Shown here: positions 41,807-49,988 of the stretch, in pieces
How positions within the stretch are numbered: position 1 is the stretch's first letter
How the letters are laid out: each line of letters begins with the position of its first letter
IMG/VR virus record: IMGVR_UViG_3300032245_001520
Coordinates: 1-64,000 of that record
DNA: 64,000 nucleotides
Direction: 5' to 3' (one strand)
Source: a virus
Notes under the pieces: generated by a model
What the model was told of the DNA's origin: nothing
Seen by the model: only the letters and a program-made list of their open reading frames with translations
The model's database searches: none
Translations under genes and position numbers: made by a program

Positions 41807-41962
41807 TCAGAACCTTCGACGACAGGAGGAGCACCCTCGCGTCGCTGCCTGCTGCCCATGCCCCTTGTACTGGTGAATCTGCCGAAGGATTCTCGCTGCC
41901 AGTGCGTGATTATTTGTAGAAACTGCGTGTTGGTACTGTTTCCATAACTCTTGAATACCCAC
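41807..41962 (-). CDS. Small protein with SCxxCR end, GTG start
   Basis: A 51-residue protein. It starts with GTG at 41960-41962, overlapping the TAG of the preceding gene (TAGTG). It is helical (VGIQELWKQYQHAVSTNNHA; ILRQIHQYKGHGQ) and ends with GCSSCRRRF, a possible metal or redox Cys pair. An upstream ATG would place 41 codons inside the neighbour's frame, so GTG is preferred. Small proteins of this shape accompany cyanophage structural genes as I remember them; no function known. Confidence 0.6.
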   Translation of the reverse strand: MGIQELWKQYQHAVSTNNHALAARILRQIHQYKGHGQQAATRGCSSCRRRF

Positions 41963-43185
41963 TAGCAAATCCCCACACCAGGGCCACCACCACCGGGACC
42001 GACACCGGAACCGGAGCAGGGGAGGCAACCCAGTCGCCACAGCGAGTTGACCGAAGCAAACTCGAAGGTGTCCTCCAGTAACCACCCACGACCCTGAGGT
42101 GATTGACCAACGAAGTAGAACCGACCGGAAGACGTTTGGATGAACGTCTCCGTCATCACACCGACAAGTGTGCCACCGTCGATGGGTCGCTTCGGTGCTT
42201 CCGGATTCAGAGGGTCTGTGTACAGGTTCTGAACACCGCCAGTCACCACAGCAAAGTCGCCAGTCTTCATGCCACTAAAGAACACCGCATCCAGTTGCTT
42301 CCGGTCGCCACTGATCGACTTGTTCCACAGTTCGAGTGCGTATCGCGCCAGTTTCTTCTTCGTCGTGCAGTACAGCACCTCGCGGATCGGTTGCTTCGTC
42401 ACCGAGTCCCAGATGGTCACCACCAGGTGTCCGTCCGGAGTGTACGAGTTGTTGCTGAGCAGATAGATTGGTTGATTGAGCGGGTCCTCGATGAAGACGC
42501 AATCAGGGTCGCATACGAACACCCAGTCACCAGATTGAGTTAGCTCGTCGCTCCACCGGATGCCGAAGCACTTGTCGTAGTCCTCGTCCGGTTTGCGGTC
42601 GCAAGGGTAGGAGGGAACGTAAATGTCGCCAGTCGCCTCGTCGACCACCCCACCAAGGGGCAGTCGCGTCTCGACACCGAGACCGGGAAATAGCTGCGAG
42701 CAGTTGCCCCGCGCCACGCAAGGGTCAAGAGCGACGTATGGTAGGGTCGCCTGAGTGGTCAGGACATATTCTTGCGTGTAGCAGTATTGAGAGTTTTCAC
42801 TGAGTCCTGTGAATCTCTCAGATTGACAAGTAAAAGATTCCAGTACCTCAACTCCCGCATTGCCCGGCACCCCACCGTTGAGGGTTAAGAAAGCACCGGC
42901 AAGAAGTTGAGTGGCGAAATCATGCCCAGACGAGGACAGGTAGTTCTGCGTTGAAAAATTGCACTCAAACGACATTTGACGAGTGTAAACTAATGGAACT
43001 CTATTCATGACGGAATCAGTGCTCCCTGTGTACCTGACAACGATATTGTTGGTCCCCTGGACTACCCCTTCTTTTTCAATGGCATCCGCAAGGCGTAAAA
43101 CATTAACGCTCAGAGGAATCAAAGGTGATGCAATTAAGGCATCGCAGATGTACTGCTCTATGCGCGAGATGGTATCGAGTCTCAT
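41962..43185 (-). CDS. Structural protein, possible tail-terminator/completion-like N-terminus
   Basis: A 407-residue protein from ATG 43183-43185. The first 70 residues (LDTISRIEQYICDALIA ... LRLADAIEKEG ... NNIVVRYTGS) resemble Mu gp37/DUF1834-like tail completion proteins: a helix, a strand and VxYTGS. The middle has conserved strand/Trp motifs (SGDWVFVCDPDCVFIEDP; HLVVTIWDSVTKQPIREVLY) and eight or more Cys in pairs. The C-terminus carries CLPCSGSGVGPGGGGPG. It is in a unit with the adaptor protein at 43187. Probably a virion protein of the neck, tail tip or fibre network. Confidence 0.75.
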   Translation of the reverse strand: MRLDTISRIEQYICDALIASPLIPLSVNVLRLADAIEKEGVVQGTNNIVVRYTGSTDSVMNRVPLVYTRQMSFECNFSTQNYLSSSGHDFATQLLAGAFLTLNGGVPGNAGVEVLESFTCQSERFTGLSENSQYCYTQEYVLTTQATLPYVALDPCVARGNCSQLFPGLGVETRLPLGGVVDEATGDIYVPSYPCDRKPDEDYDKCFGIRWSDELTQSGDWVFVCDPDCVFIEDPLNQPIYLLSNNSYTPDGHLVVTIWDSVTKQPIREVLYCTTKKKLARYALELWNKSISGDRKQLDAVFFSGMKTGDFAVVTGGVQNLYTDPLNPEAPKRPIDGGTLVGVMTETFIQTSSGRFYFVGQSPQGRGWLLEDTFEFASVNSLWRLGCLPCSGSGVGPGGGGPGVGIC

Positions 43186-43186
43186 T

Positions 43187-43549
43187 TCAACCCACGAATT
43201 GCGTTGTGGAACCGTCGGTATTGGTAAAGGTGATAACCTGCACTCGAGGTTGTGGATCCGCAACCGGCGCAGGGACCGCAGGTTTCCACTCGATGCCCAC
43301 CCAAACCTTCAACATCTGCTCCTCCATATCGAACCATAACTCTCCCAATGTTGGACTCGCCACCGAATCTTCGGGAAGAGAGACATGCGCCGGACCGGAC
43401 TTGACCAGGTTACCCGTGTGATCCTTGAAAAACAACCCTGGCGTCGAAGCATGATAGTTAACGACGATCTCGCCTGTCGACAGATTGCTCGGAGAGGGGC
43501 GACGATGGGCGACGTTTGACCGTTTAAGACGAAGAGTGGGGGTCGCCAT
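43187..43549 (-). CDS. Stand-alone KRS/GEL adaptor protein
   Basis: A 120-residue protein with only the adaptor module: LKRSNVAHRRPSPSNLSTGE, GLFFKDHTGNLVKSGPAHV, TLGELWFDMEEQMLKVWVG. It ends in a short beta-like tail (VQVITFTNTDGSTTQFVG). Like the gene at 25341 it lacks a shaft. The first gene after a terminator and a GGGTAAAACA variant. Confidence 0.82.
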   Translation of the reverse strand: MATPTLRLKRSNVAHRRPSPSNLSTGEIVVNYHASTPGLFFKDHTGNLVKSGPAHVSLPEDSVASPTLGELWFDMEEQMLKVWVGIEWKPAVPAPVADPQPRVQVITFTNTDGSTTQFVG

Positions 43550-43581
43550 ATCTACGGTAGTGGTTCAGGGTGACTTGAAAG

Positions 43582-43591
43582 TGTTTTACCC
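43582..43591 (-). promoter_or_regulatory. GGGTAAAACA variant element
   Basis: One-base variant, 32 bases before ATG 43549 and four bases after a strong terminator hairpin. This is good evidence that the element starts a new transcript. Confidence 0.68.
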
Positions 43592-43594
43592 TGC

Positions 43595-43629
43595 ATACGG
43601 GAAAAGGGACCCCGAAAGGTCCCCCGTAT
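43595..43629 (-). terminator. Rho-independent terminator after the 348-residue fibre
   Basis: In minus orientation: ATACGG outer stem, GGGACC-TTTCGG-GGTCCC inner hairpin, followed by TTTT. The outer arms (43595-43600 with 43624-43629) also pair. It lies 16 bases after the stop codon of the gene at 43645 and directly before a GGGTAAAACA element. Confidence 0.8.
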
Positions 43630-43644
43630 CGCCTGTATCAGAGA

Positions 43645-44691
43645 TCAGAACGTTCCAAAATCCGCCGATGTGGTCACCAGCACGCCATCAACGATGTCAA
43701 GACCATCGCCGATGGTGATCTCGCCGAAGTTTCCAGCGACTTCAGCACCGAGGATGCTCTTCTGGGTTGCCTGTTGGATCTTGGCATAGGTGACGCCATT
43801 GTCAGCGATGCTGATTTCGCGGTTGGCACTGATGTCGCCACCACCTTGCAGACCACCGCTGGTGGAGATGGTGGTTGTCTTGACGGCATACAGGACATCC
43901 GTGATTGCCTGGGTGACGGAACCGGGGGTTCCCAGCATCAGCCATTGGCCCTGTGCCGAGGCGATCAGAGAGACAGCGACGTGCTCAGTGATCGAACCGG
44001 AGAGGTTCAGAATGGCGTAGTTTGGGTCGCTCTGCAGCAGACCATAGGCATCAGCGATGACAACGACGTCGCCTGCCTCGGGAACGGTACTGTAGCCAGC
44101 ACCTTCGGAGAAAGCAGCGACGTTGGCGAAGCCCCGAACGTTGGCCAGGTTGGTGGGAACGTTGGCCCAAACAGGCGCACCTTCGACTAGTTTGAGAAAC
44201 TGGCCATCAGTGCCAGCGGGCAGGGCATCTTGCTTGGTCGCAACACTCTGAGCCAGGGCATCTAGTGCTTCCTGAACTGTGGTTGCAGACAGCTCATAGG
44301 TGTCGACGTAGGAAACCTGAGAGGCAGCCTGGTCGTCAGCACTCTGGTCTACCCAGACGGTCGCGGTGCCATTCCAGCTGAGGACTTGGCCAGCGGTGCC
44401 AGCAGCGGCAGGTTTGTCGATTTTGTCGGAGAGACCAGCGAGCGCATCGGAGGCGTCGCTCTGAGCAGAGGCAATCGCGGCGTAGTCATTCAGACTGACA
44501 GCAAACCATCCCTCCAAAGGGGTGGAGGCAGCGGTTTGAGTGCCGTCAATAGCGGTATAGAAGGAGGTGCCATCGCCGACGAAGAGGATCTTGTCAGCGA
44601 AGTTGAAAGCGATTTCACCAGCTTTCAGCGACGCGGGAGCGTTGCCGGCAGTGGTACTGCGGAGAAACTGAAGATGCTTAGGCAGTGTCAT
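43645..44691 (-). CDS. Tail fibre with LRS/DK-type adaptor
   Basis: A 348-residue fibre. The N-terminus LRSTTAGNAPASLKAGEIAF then FADKILFVGDGTSFYTAI defines an adaptor shared with the 1946-residue fibre (FxADKIxxIGxGSxF). Shaft motifs include QEALDALAQSVATKQDALPA, DDQAASQVSYVDTYELS and the tail-fibre strand set AGDVVVIADAYGLLQS. The end carries KIQQATQKSILGAEVAG and ITIGDGLDIVDGVLVT. Single-gene unit closed by a clear terminator; its element is 51 bases upstream. Confidence 0.87.
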   Translation of the reverse strand: MTLPKHLQFLRSTTAGNAPASLKAGEIAFNFADKILFVGDGTSFYTAIDGTQTAASTPLEGWFAVSLNDYAAIASAQSDASDALAGLSDKIDKPAAAGTAGQVLSWNGTATVWVDQSADDQAASQVSYVDTYELSATTVQEALDALAQSVATKQDALPAGTDGQFLKLVEGAPVWANVPTNLANVRGFANVAAFSEGAGYSTVPEAGDVVVIADAYGLLQSDPNYAILNLSGSITEHVAVSLIASAQGQWLMLGTPGSVTQAITDVLYAVKTTTISTSGGLQGGGDISANREISIADNGVTYAKIQQATQKSILGAEVAGNFGEITIGDGLDIVDGVLVTTSADFGTF

Positions 44692-44742
44692 TTTTGAAAC
44701 TCAAGGGGATATCGTTGGTTCACTTGCGCAATCGCGCTAATC

Positions 44743-44752
44743 GGTTTTACCC
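44743..44752 (-). promoter_or_regulatory. GGGTAAAACC element for the 348-residue fibre
   Basis: Exact copy, one base after the stop codon of the 77-residue gene and 51 bases before ATG 44691. Confidence 0.7.
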
Positions 44753-44753
44753 G

Positions 44754-44987
44754 TCAGAAAACACCGTAGTCCAAGTTACCATCAAGACCGTCCCCTGCGA
44801 TCACAAGTTCGCCATCTCGCACAAAAATGTTCGCACCTGAGTTGAGCATACCCGCACTGGTCTGTATACCAAACTGCTCTGCCTCCAGGATGTCGGGAGT
44901 GCGAAAAGGATCGTTGGGGATCTCTTCCGTCGGGTCGAACGGTTCCGCAGCGTTTATGTTCTTGCGTTGCCTCGGAATCATGCCCAT
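44754..44987 (-). CDS. Small paralogous structural-type protein (1)
   Basis: A 77-residue protein. It shares with the gene at 45015 the layout NDPF...(L)...GIQTSAGMLNSGANIF-type strand...DGxLxGNLDYGVF. The C-terminal strand GxxGxxDxGV is common to both. A start two codons later (ATG 44979-44981) would fit the element spacing better. Likely a small fibre, decoration or capsid-associated protein; function unknown. Confidence 0.68.
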   Translation of the reverse strand: MGMIPRQRKNINAAEPFDPTEEIPNDPFRTPDILEAEQFGIQTSAGMLNSGANIFVRDGELVIAGDGLDGNLDYGVF

Positions 44988-45001
44988 GACGCTGTCTGGG
45001 G

Positions 45002-45011
45002 GATTTTACCC
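45002..45011 (-). promoter_or_regulatory. GGGTAAAATC variant element
   Basis: One-base variant, 14 bases before ATG 44987 or 20 before the alternative ATG 44981, and three bases after the preceding stop. Confidence 0.6.
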
Positions 45012-45014
45012 GGT

Positions 45015-45212
45015 TCACTCACCTAAGACACCGCAGTCTATGTCACCAACAAGGCCTCTAGCTTCGATTGCTGTTGTCTCGCCTTCGACAATCAGAGCGC
45101 CGCTGGGCATCATTTTGTCACCAGACTGGATCAAAAACTCTTCGTTGTCGTTGACAAAGGGTTCGTTGGGGACTGGCTGGTTAGGGTTGAAGGATGGGGT
45201 GTTGATGGCCAT
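45015..45212 (-). CDS. Small paralogous structural-type protein (2)
   Basis: A 65-residue protein paralogous to the one at 44754: NEPFVNDNEEFLIQSGDKMM, PSGALIVEGETTAIEA and LVGDIDCGVLGE align with its neighbour. It follows the first lectin-like fibre by two bases and is the last gene of the long unit that starts at 52421. Unknown function. Confidence 0.68.
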   Translation of the reverse strand: MAINTPSFNPNQPVPNEPFVNDNEEFLIQSGDKMMPSGALIVEGETTAIEARGLVGDIDCGVLGE

Positions 45213-45214
45213 GG

Positions 45215-46375
45215 TTAGATGCTCGCGTGAAGGGAGTTGGCAATGTTGAGCAAGGTTTGGTCGGGTGGGAGGTCGGCAGGATCACCGATCCACCAGGCAA
45301 CGGTGACGATGGGGGAAGACCAGTTATTTGCGGCGGAAGCAGGGGCGGCTCCGCCGATAAACTGAGACCCGTTGACGTACCCTGTGGAAGTGGTGACCAC
45401 CCCGTTCGTCAGAGTGGCTGCACCGTTGATTGAGGAACGTGTTGCTTGCCCCGGACCCCGGTCGATGAACAGGTAGGTGTTTTTACCGAGGGTTGTCGTG
45501 TTTATAGTCTGTTCCCCGAAGCTTCGGGTGATTCCGTTGTCGACGTAGAAGGTGGTGCCGTTTCGTGTGAATGACAGGTTCTTTCCGCTCACAAATGTGG
45601 CGTTACTTGCAAACTCGTACACCCTACCACTTGCAGGGGAGGTTGCTGCGTTGAACTGAAAGATGAACCAACAAGCAGTACCTGTTTGGGGGGAGCCAGT
45701 CTGAGAGGCAACGTTGGTGAACTTTCGGACGGCTTGATCTGTTCCCGACGTCGGCCCCATTAGCTGGCCACAGTAACGCAGGGTGGGTGCGGGGACGGTG
45801 CCTCCGATGATGTCACAAGTCGCCTGAACGCTAAGACCGCTCGCCTGGTCATACCAACGTTGTAGGCTCACGTAAGTAGACCCGGTTAGGGGTGCGTAGT
45901 TCGCCATTGTCCAGTTGTTCGCCGAAGCGTTGTCAGTGACGTTGCGGCATTGAAACCACGCAGGGGTTGTCCACCCGGATGTCATCTGCCCTAGCATCGG
46001 CGTGTAGGAGCTTGTCACCTGCTGCTTCATCGAGTAGATGTGAACCCCAGTCAGACTCGGCAGAAGGTCGAACGGCAGCGGCGGATTCATGTCGACGGCG
46101 TTAAACCATGAGTACCCGTAAGTGTTCAACTGTTGGAGATTGGTATCGTACCACATCTCGCCAGGGGAGTTTCCTGCAGATCCCGCCGGGGTGGAGTTTG
46201 GTACGGTGGTCCCGACCTCGACAGGGCCCACTTTGCTAATGTCGCCACTAGAGCTTTTGAAGAAAATGCCGCCGCTTGTGGGGTTGAAATTTAGTCCCAG
46301 CTCGCCGCTTAGCAGGTCTCCAGGTTGGGGGCGTTTGTTTGCGGTGCCTGAGCGCTTGAGCAGAAAAGTTGACAT
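45215..46375 (-). CDS. Lectin-like tail fibre, tandem paralogue 1
   Basis: A 386-residue fibre. KRS/GEL adaptor: LLKRSGTANKRPQPGDLLSG, GIFFKSSSGDISKVGP, NSPGEMWYDTNLQQLNTYG. Then PLPFDLLPSLTGVHIYSMKQ and a beta-sandwich with WYDQASGLSV, which resembles the W-Y-D-Q-S-G-N motif of LamG/ABFB-type concanavalin folds. Strands include CWFIFQFNA, KNTYLFIDRGPG and, at the end, VTVAWWIGDP. Such folds usually bind sugars. The first of seven paralogues in a row; they keep the adaptor and fold but differ strongly in surface segments. Confidence 0.87.
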   Translation of the reverse strand: MSTFLLKRSGTANKRPQPGDLLSGELGLNFNPTSGGIFFKSSSGDISKVGPVEVGTTVPNSTPAGSAGNSPGEMWYDTNLQQLNTYGYSWFNAVDMNPPLPFDLLPSLTGVHIYSMKQQVTSSYTPMLGQMTSGWTTPAWFQCRNVTDNASANNWTMANYAPLTGSTYVSLQRWYDQASGLSVQATCDIIGGTVPAPTLRYCGQLMGPTSGTDQAVRKFTNVASQTGSPQTGTACWFIFQFNAATSPASGRVYEFASNATFVSGKNLSFTRNGTTFYVDNGITRSFGEQTINTTTLGKNTYLFIDRGPGQATRSSINGAATLTNGVVTTSTGYVNGSQFIGGAAPASAANNWSSPIVTVAWWIGDPADLPPDQTLLNIANSLHASI

Positions 46376-46376
46376 G

Positions 46377-47543
46377 TCAGATGCTCACGTGAAGGGTGTC
46401 GGCGATTGCCTTGATTTGTGCGGCTGTTGGGCAGTTGACAGTGGTGCCGATCCAGTACGCACAGGTCACGATGCCGTTGTTCCACTCTCTGTTGGCCTGC
46501 CGTGTACTGCCAGCACCGCCGACCCCCAACCCCTGACTGCCCACGGTGTATACGCCGGTGAAAGACGTTCCCGTCTGGAGTGCTCCCCCATTGAGCGAGT
46601 ACGAGACGGCGGTGCCAGTGTCATGGACCATGATCGTGTTCTTTCCGCCCACAGCGCCGTTCAAAGCTAAATTCGTGAAAACATTTCCATAGGACCGGTC
46701 AAACCTGATATTCTGCGTTGTGCCAACCCGAAGAAGTGAGAAAGACCCAGTGCCGAAAGTTCCAGAAGATGAGGCGCCTTCGAACAACGGTGGATTGCCC
46801 ACCGGACTGCTCGGGTCCGCAGAGTTAAACTGAACGATGCACCAGAACGCAGCCCCAGTCTCGGTCGCTGAGACCAGGTTGGGCGCGTCGTAGAACGCTC
46901 GGGACAATGCATCGTTGGAAGGTTTGAACCCAATGAGTTGCCCTACTTGGCCAAGAGGGACAGCGCTGGAGTTCGCATAAATCTGCGCCCCACCCGTGCT
47001 GACGAGAGTGCGAGAAGCCACCTGGTCATACAGACGAAAGGCATCCACCCAAGAACCCGACTCCTGATAGTTTCTGAGCCAACTGTTCTGAATGTTGTTG
47101 ACGGAACTTGAAGGAATAGGATTAATGTTGCTGCTATCGATCTGCTGCTTGACGCCCATTGTGTATGGAGTGGCCGTGTCAGAGAACTGCGGCCCAACAA
47201 GCCACTTGACTCCGTAAACGTGAAGGGGGCGACCGGCTGTTGGCAGAGTCGAGAAGAAGTCCTGAGCGAAGGAGTTTGTCGTGGCAGCCCACCCTGTACC
47301 GTTGTACACTCTGAGAGTGTTCATCGTGGTGTCGAGCCACGTCTCTCCTCTACAGGCATCCGCAGGAGCCACGGCGGCGACCTGTGCAGGGCCAACTTTC
47401 CTCAGATTGCTGCTGGAGTCCCGGTAGAACAGACCCAAACTACTGTCGTTGTTGTTGAGGACGAGCTCCCCCGCATAAAGACCCCCTACGAAAGGTCTGG
47501 CGTTTGCTGTTGACGATCTTTTAATCAGGAAAGAGATGCTCAT
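46377..47543 (-). CDS. Lectin-like tail fibre, tandem paralogue 2
   Basis: A 388-residue paralogue. The ATG at 47541-47543 overlaps the TAA of the next gene upstream (TAATG). Adaptor FLIKRSSTANARPFVGGLYA, GLFYRDSSSNLRKVGP. Fold markers: RLYDQVASRTLVST, FWCIVQFNSADPS, KNTIMVHDTGTAVSYSLNGG, VTCAYWIGTTVNCP. The closest C-terminal match is paralogue 5 (CTAAYWVGTTANCP). Confidence 0.86.
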   Translation of the reverse strand: MSISFLIKRSSTANARPFVGGLYAGELVLNNNDSSLGLFYRDSSSNLRKVGPAQVAAVAPADACRGETWLDTTMNTLRVYNGTGWAATTNSFAQDFFSTLPTAGRPLHVYGVKWLVGPQFSDTATPYTMGVKQQIDSSNINPIPSSSVNNIQNSWLRNYQESGSWVDAFRLYDQVASRTLVSTGGAQIYANSSAVPLGQVGQLIGFKPSNDALSRAFYDAPNLVSATETGAAFWCIVQFNSADPSSPVGNPPLFEGASSSGTFGTGSFSLLRVGTTQNIRFDRSYGNVFTNLALNGAVGGKNTIMVHDTGTAVSYSLNGGALQTGTSFTGVYTVGSQGLGVGGAGSTRQANREWNNGIVTCAYWIGTTVNCPTAAQIKAIADTLHVSI

Positions 47544-48802
47544 TATGTGCTCACCGTTGCGTGAAGGAGTGTTGCCGCGTTTCGCACTGCGGTTTGTGAC
47601 GCGATGTTGGCAGGGGTGCCGACCCAAGCAGCTAGTGCGGTGTACGCGTTGCTGTTCCCGAAGTTGCTAGAAGCATTGGCAACGACCGATTGTCCCCCTA
47701 GCCAGGCGTAATTGAGACTGTAAGCTCCGCCTTGACTAACGGTTGTCACAGTTGGCGTGGTCCAAGCACCGCCGTTGTACGAGTACTGAATAAGTCCTCC
47801 GGCAGTTCCGCTGTCCCAGAACGCGAAAGTCGAGACCTGACCTGTCATGTTAGGCACCGCACAGTCGTACTGGGTTCGAGTATTTCCAGCCCCGATAAGA
47901 CGGGACAGACGGACAATCGTGGTGGAGGGTACCCAGGCACCTATGCCACCTCCTGTCCATCCGCCGTTAGTCCCCCCGAACTCAAAAACTTGGGGGCCCG
48001 ACGCGGCACCCGCATTGTACACAAACTGCACGATCCACCACCCGGCGTTGCCAGTCGTGTAACCAGTTGCAGTCCGAGCGTCACGGAACTTGCGGTTAGA
48101 GTTCGAGGTGACGGAGATGAGACCGTACATGTTACCGACTTTCACGGGAGGGAGGGGGAACCCTTTATCTGCAAACTCCGGATTCCCGTTGGCAATGGCC
48201 CCTCCAGACAGAGTCCTACCAGACACCTGGTCGATAATCATCGGAACTTGAATGATGCCGTCAGAGTCGTACAGGTAGGTGCCCATTGTCTTTTGATTGG
48301 ACTCCACCCAGTTCAGTGCCCTGACGGGTTCAGCGCTGTTGCCAATGCTACTAGCAGCAGTCAGAAAATTCCACCCGTTGCCGCTGGCGCGCCGATCGCT
48401 GTAGAGGTCGATGAGACCCCAGACATGCGAGGGGGGTGCGGCTGCCCCACCTGCTGTGGTCAGCCCGTCAAAGGGAAGAACTGTTCTACTTGCGGCTTGA
48501 CGAAGCCAAGCGCTGCCGTCATACGCATACAGAGAAGGAAAGGGCAACCCGGATCCCAACGGGTTCGGCTGCAACCAAGTCTCTCCTAGGCTATTACCGG
48601 AGGATCCAGGGGGGTTGAGGTTAGGCTGGTCTATGGATGTCTGAGTTGGCCCTATTTTTCCTACAGATCCGGAACTTGTAAGAGTGTAGATTCCCCCGTT
48701 GAGTCTGTTCTCGTTCAGGGCGAGTTCTCCTGACTGTAGTTGGGCAGGACTTGGCCTCTTTTCTATAGTGCTGCTGCGCTTGAGTAGGATTGAGACTGCC
48801 AT
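47543..48802 (-). CDS. Lectin-like tail fibre, tandem paralogue 3
   Basis: A 419-residue paralogue. Adaptor LLKRSSTIEKRPSPAQLQSG, GIYTLTSSGSVGKIGP (the usual FFKD replaced by YTLT), SLGETWLQPNPLG. Fold markers: IIDQVSGRTLSGG, WWIVQFVYNAG, VSTFAFWDSGTAGGLIQYSYN, LAAWVGTPANIA. The C-terminus is LLHATVST. It shows longer loops than paralogues 1 and 2. Confidence 0.86.
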   Translation of the reverse strand: MAVSILLKRSSTIEKRPSPAQLQSGELALNENRLNGGIYTLTSSGSVGKIGPTQTSIDQPNLNPPGSSGNSLGETWLQPNPLGSGLPFPSLYAYDGSAWLRQAASRTVLPFDGLTTAGGAAAPPSHVWGLIDLYSDRRASGNGWNFLTAASSIGNSAEPVRALNWVESNQKTMGTYLYDSDGIIQVPMIIDQVSGRTLSGGAIANGNPEFADKGFPLPPVKVGNMYGLISVTSNSNRKFRDARTATGYTTGNAGWWIVQFVYNAGAASGPQVFEFGGTNGGWTGGGIGAWVPSTTIVRLSRLIGAGNTRTQYDCAVPNMTGQVSTFAFWDSGTAGGLIQYSYNGGAWTTPTVTTVSQGGAYSLNYAWLGGQSVVANASSNFGNSNAYTALAAWVGTPANIASQTAVRNAATLLHATVST

Positions 48803-48804
48803 AG

Positions 48805-49983
48805 TTACGACACCCAGAGCTGGTCAGAAATTTGCTTGAGGAGTGCGTTCGTTGGCATATCGACCGGGGCTCCGACCCACCAGGCCACAGTGGCGATGGG
48901 AGCGTTCCACTGCTGGGGGACAAAACTGGTGCCGGTCACAATGGGACCGCCGACGGCGAAGCAGCCGTTCTGGTATCCAGTGTTGAAAGAGAGAGGTCCA
49001 TTCGTAAGTGCGCCCCCGTTCACCGAGTACTGGATGTTGGTTCCGGGCCCACGGTCGCAGTAGAGGATGACGTTCTTGTTCCCAGTGGAGTATGCGATTT
49101 GCAGGTCGACGCTGGTTCCGTTGCATCTCGCGAACACGGTGTTGTTTGCACCGTTGCGAATGATCTGTAAGCTCTTCCCTCCCACGAAGTTGTTGATCGC
49201 AGGCCCGAACTCGCAGATATACCCGTTGTTCGGCACTCTACCCGCTTCGCCGCTGAACACGGCCATTACCCAGCAGGCGTTGCCGTCCTGCCTGGTGACT
49301 GTCGTGCCGTCGAGCATCACACGACCCTGATAGTCAGTCAGCGCAGTCGGAGCGTAGGCACCACCGCAGTCGCCACCGTACAAAGAGTAGAGTACAGGAG
49401 GCCCGTCTGTCTCAGTTGTGTCTCCCTGGAGATGGCGAGTGCCGACCTGGTCGTACCAGCGAGTCATCGTGGCGTACCAACTGCCGGTGTTGGCACTGTT
49501 GTTGCTGGTCCAGATGAGGGCATTCGTCCAAGGTTTACTTGTCCACAGAGGTACCGGAATCAGATTCCTGTCACCGAGTTGCGTATCGAAACTGAACGCG
49601 AGAGGGCTGCTAGTGTTAGTAAGTTGTTTCTGCGTCGAGTAAATGTGGACTCCGGTCGTGCTCGGCAGCAGGTCGAACGGCAGCGCTGGGTTCATGGGCA
49701 CGCCGACCCACCCATTGGCTCCAGTGAAAGTCTTGAGCGAGTTCTGTGTCGTGTCGAGCCACATCTCGCCTAGGGAGTTGCCAGCGAAGCCAGCAGGTGT
49801 GGCATTCGGCGCAGTCGTGCCAACGTGCACCGGGCCAGCTTTCGACAGGGCACCACCAGCGTCCTTGAAGAAGATGCCGGGGGATGCTGTGTTGGTGTTG
49901 AGCGCTAGTTCGCCGTCAGCGAGGAGGGCGGGATCGGGTCGTTTGTTGGCGACTGCGCTGCGTTTCAGGAAAAAGTTTGCCAT
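48805..49983 (-). CDS. Lectin-like tail fibre, tandem paralogue 4
   Basis: A 392-residue paralogue with ATG 49981-49983 (an in-frame ATG three codons earlier overlaps the neighbour). Adaptor FLKRSAVANKRPDPALLADG, GIFFKDAGGALSKAGP. PLPFDLLPS-type linker LPFDLLPSTTGVHIYSTQKQ is nearly identical to paralogue 1. Fold markers: RWYDQVGTRHLQGD, CWVMAVFSGEAG, KNVILYCDRGPGTNIQYSVN, TVAWWVGAPVDMP. Paralogues 1 and 4 are the closest pair in the array. Confidence 0.86.
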   Translation of the reverse strand: MANFFLKRSAVANKRPDPALLADGELALNTNTASPGIFFKDAGGALSKAGPVHVGTTAPNATPAGFAGNSLGEMWLDTTQNSLKTFTGANGWVGVPMNPALPFDLLPSTTGVHIYSTQKQLTNTSSPLAFSFDTQLGDRNLIPVPLWTSKPWTNALIWTSNNSANTGSWYATMTRWYDQVGTRHLQGDTTETDGPPVLYSLYGGDCGGAYAPTALTDYQGRVMLDGTTVTRQDGNACWVMAVFSGEAGRVPNNGYICEFGPAINNFVGGKSLQIIRNGANNTVFARCNGTSVDLQIAYSTGNKNVILYCDRGPGTNIQYSVNGGALTNGPLSFNTGYQNGCFAVGGPIVTGTSFVPQQWNAPIATVAWWVGAPVDMPTNALLKQISDQLWVS

Positions 49984-49988
49984 AGTTA

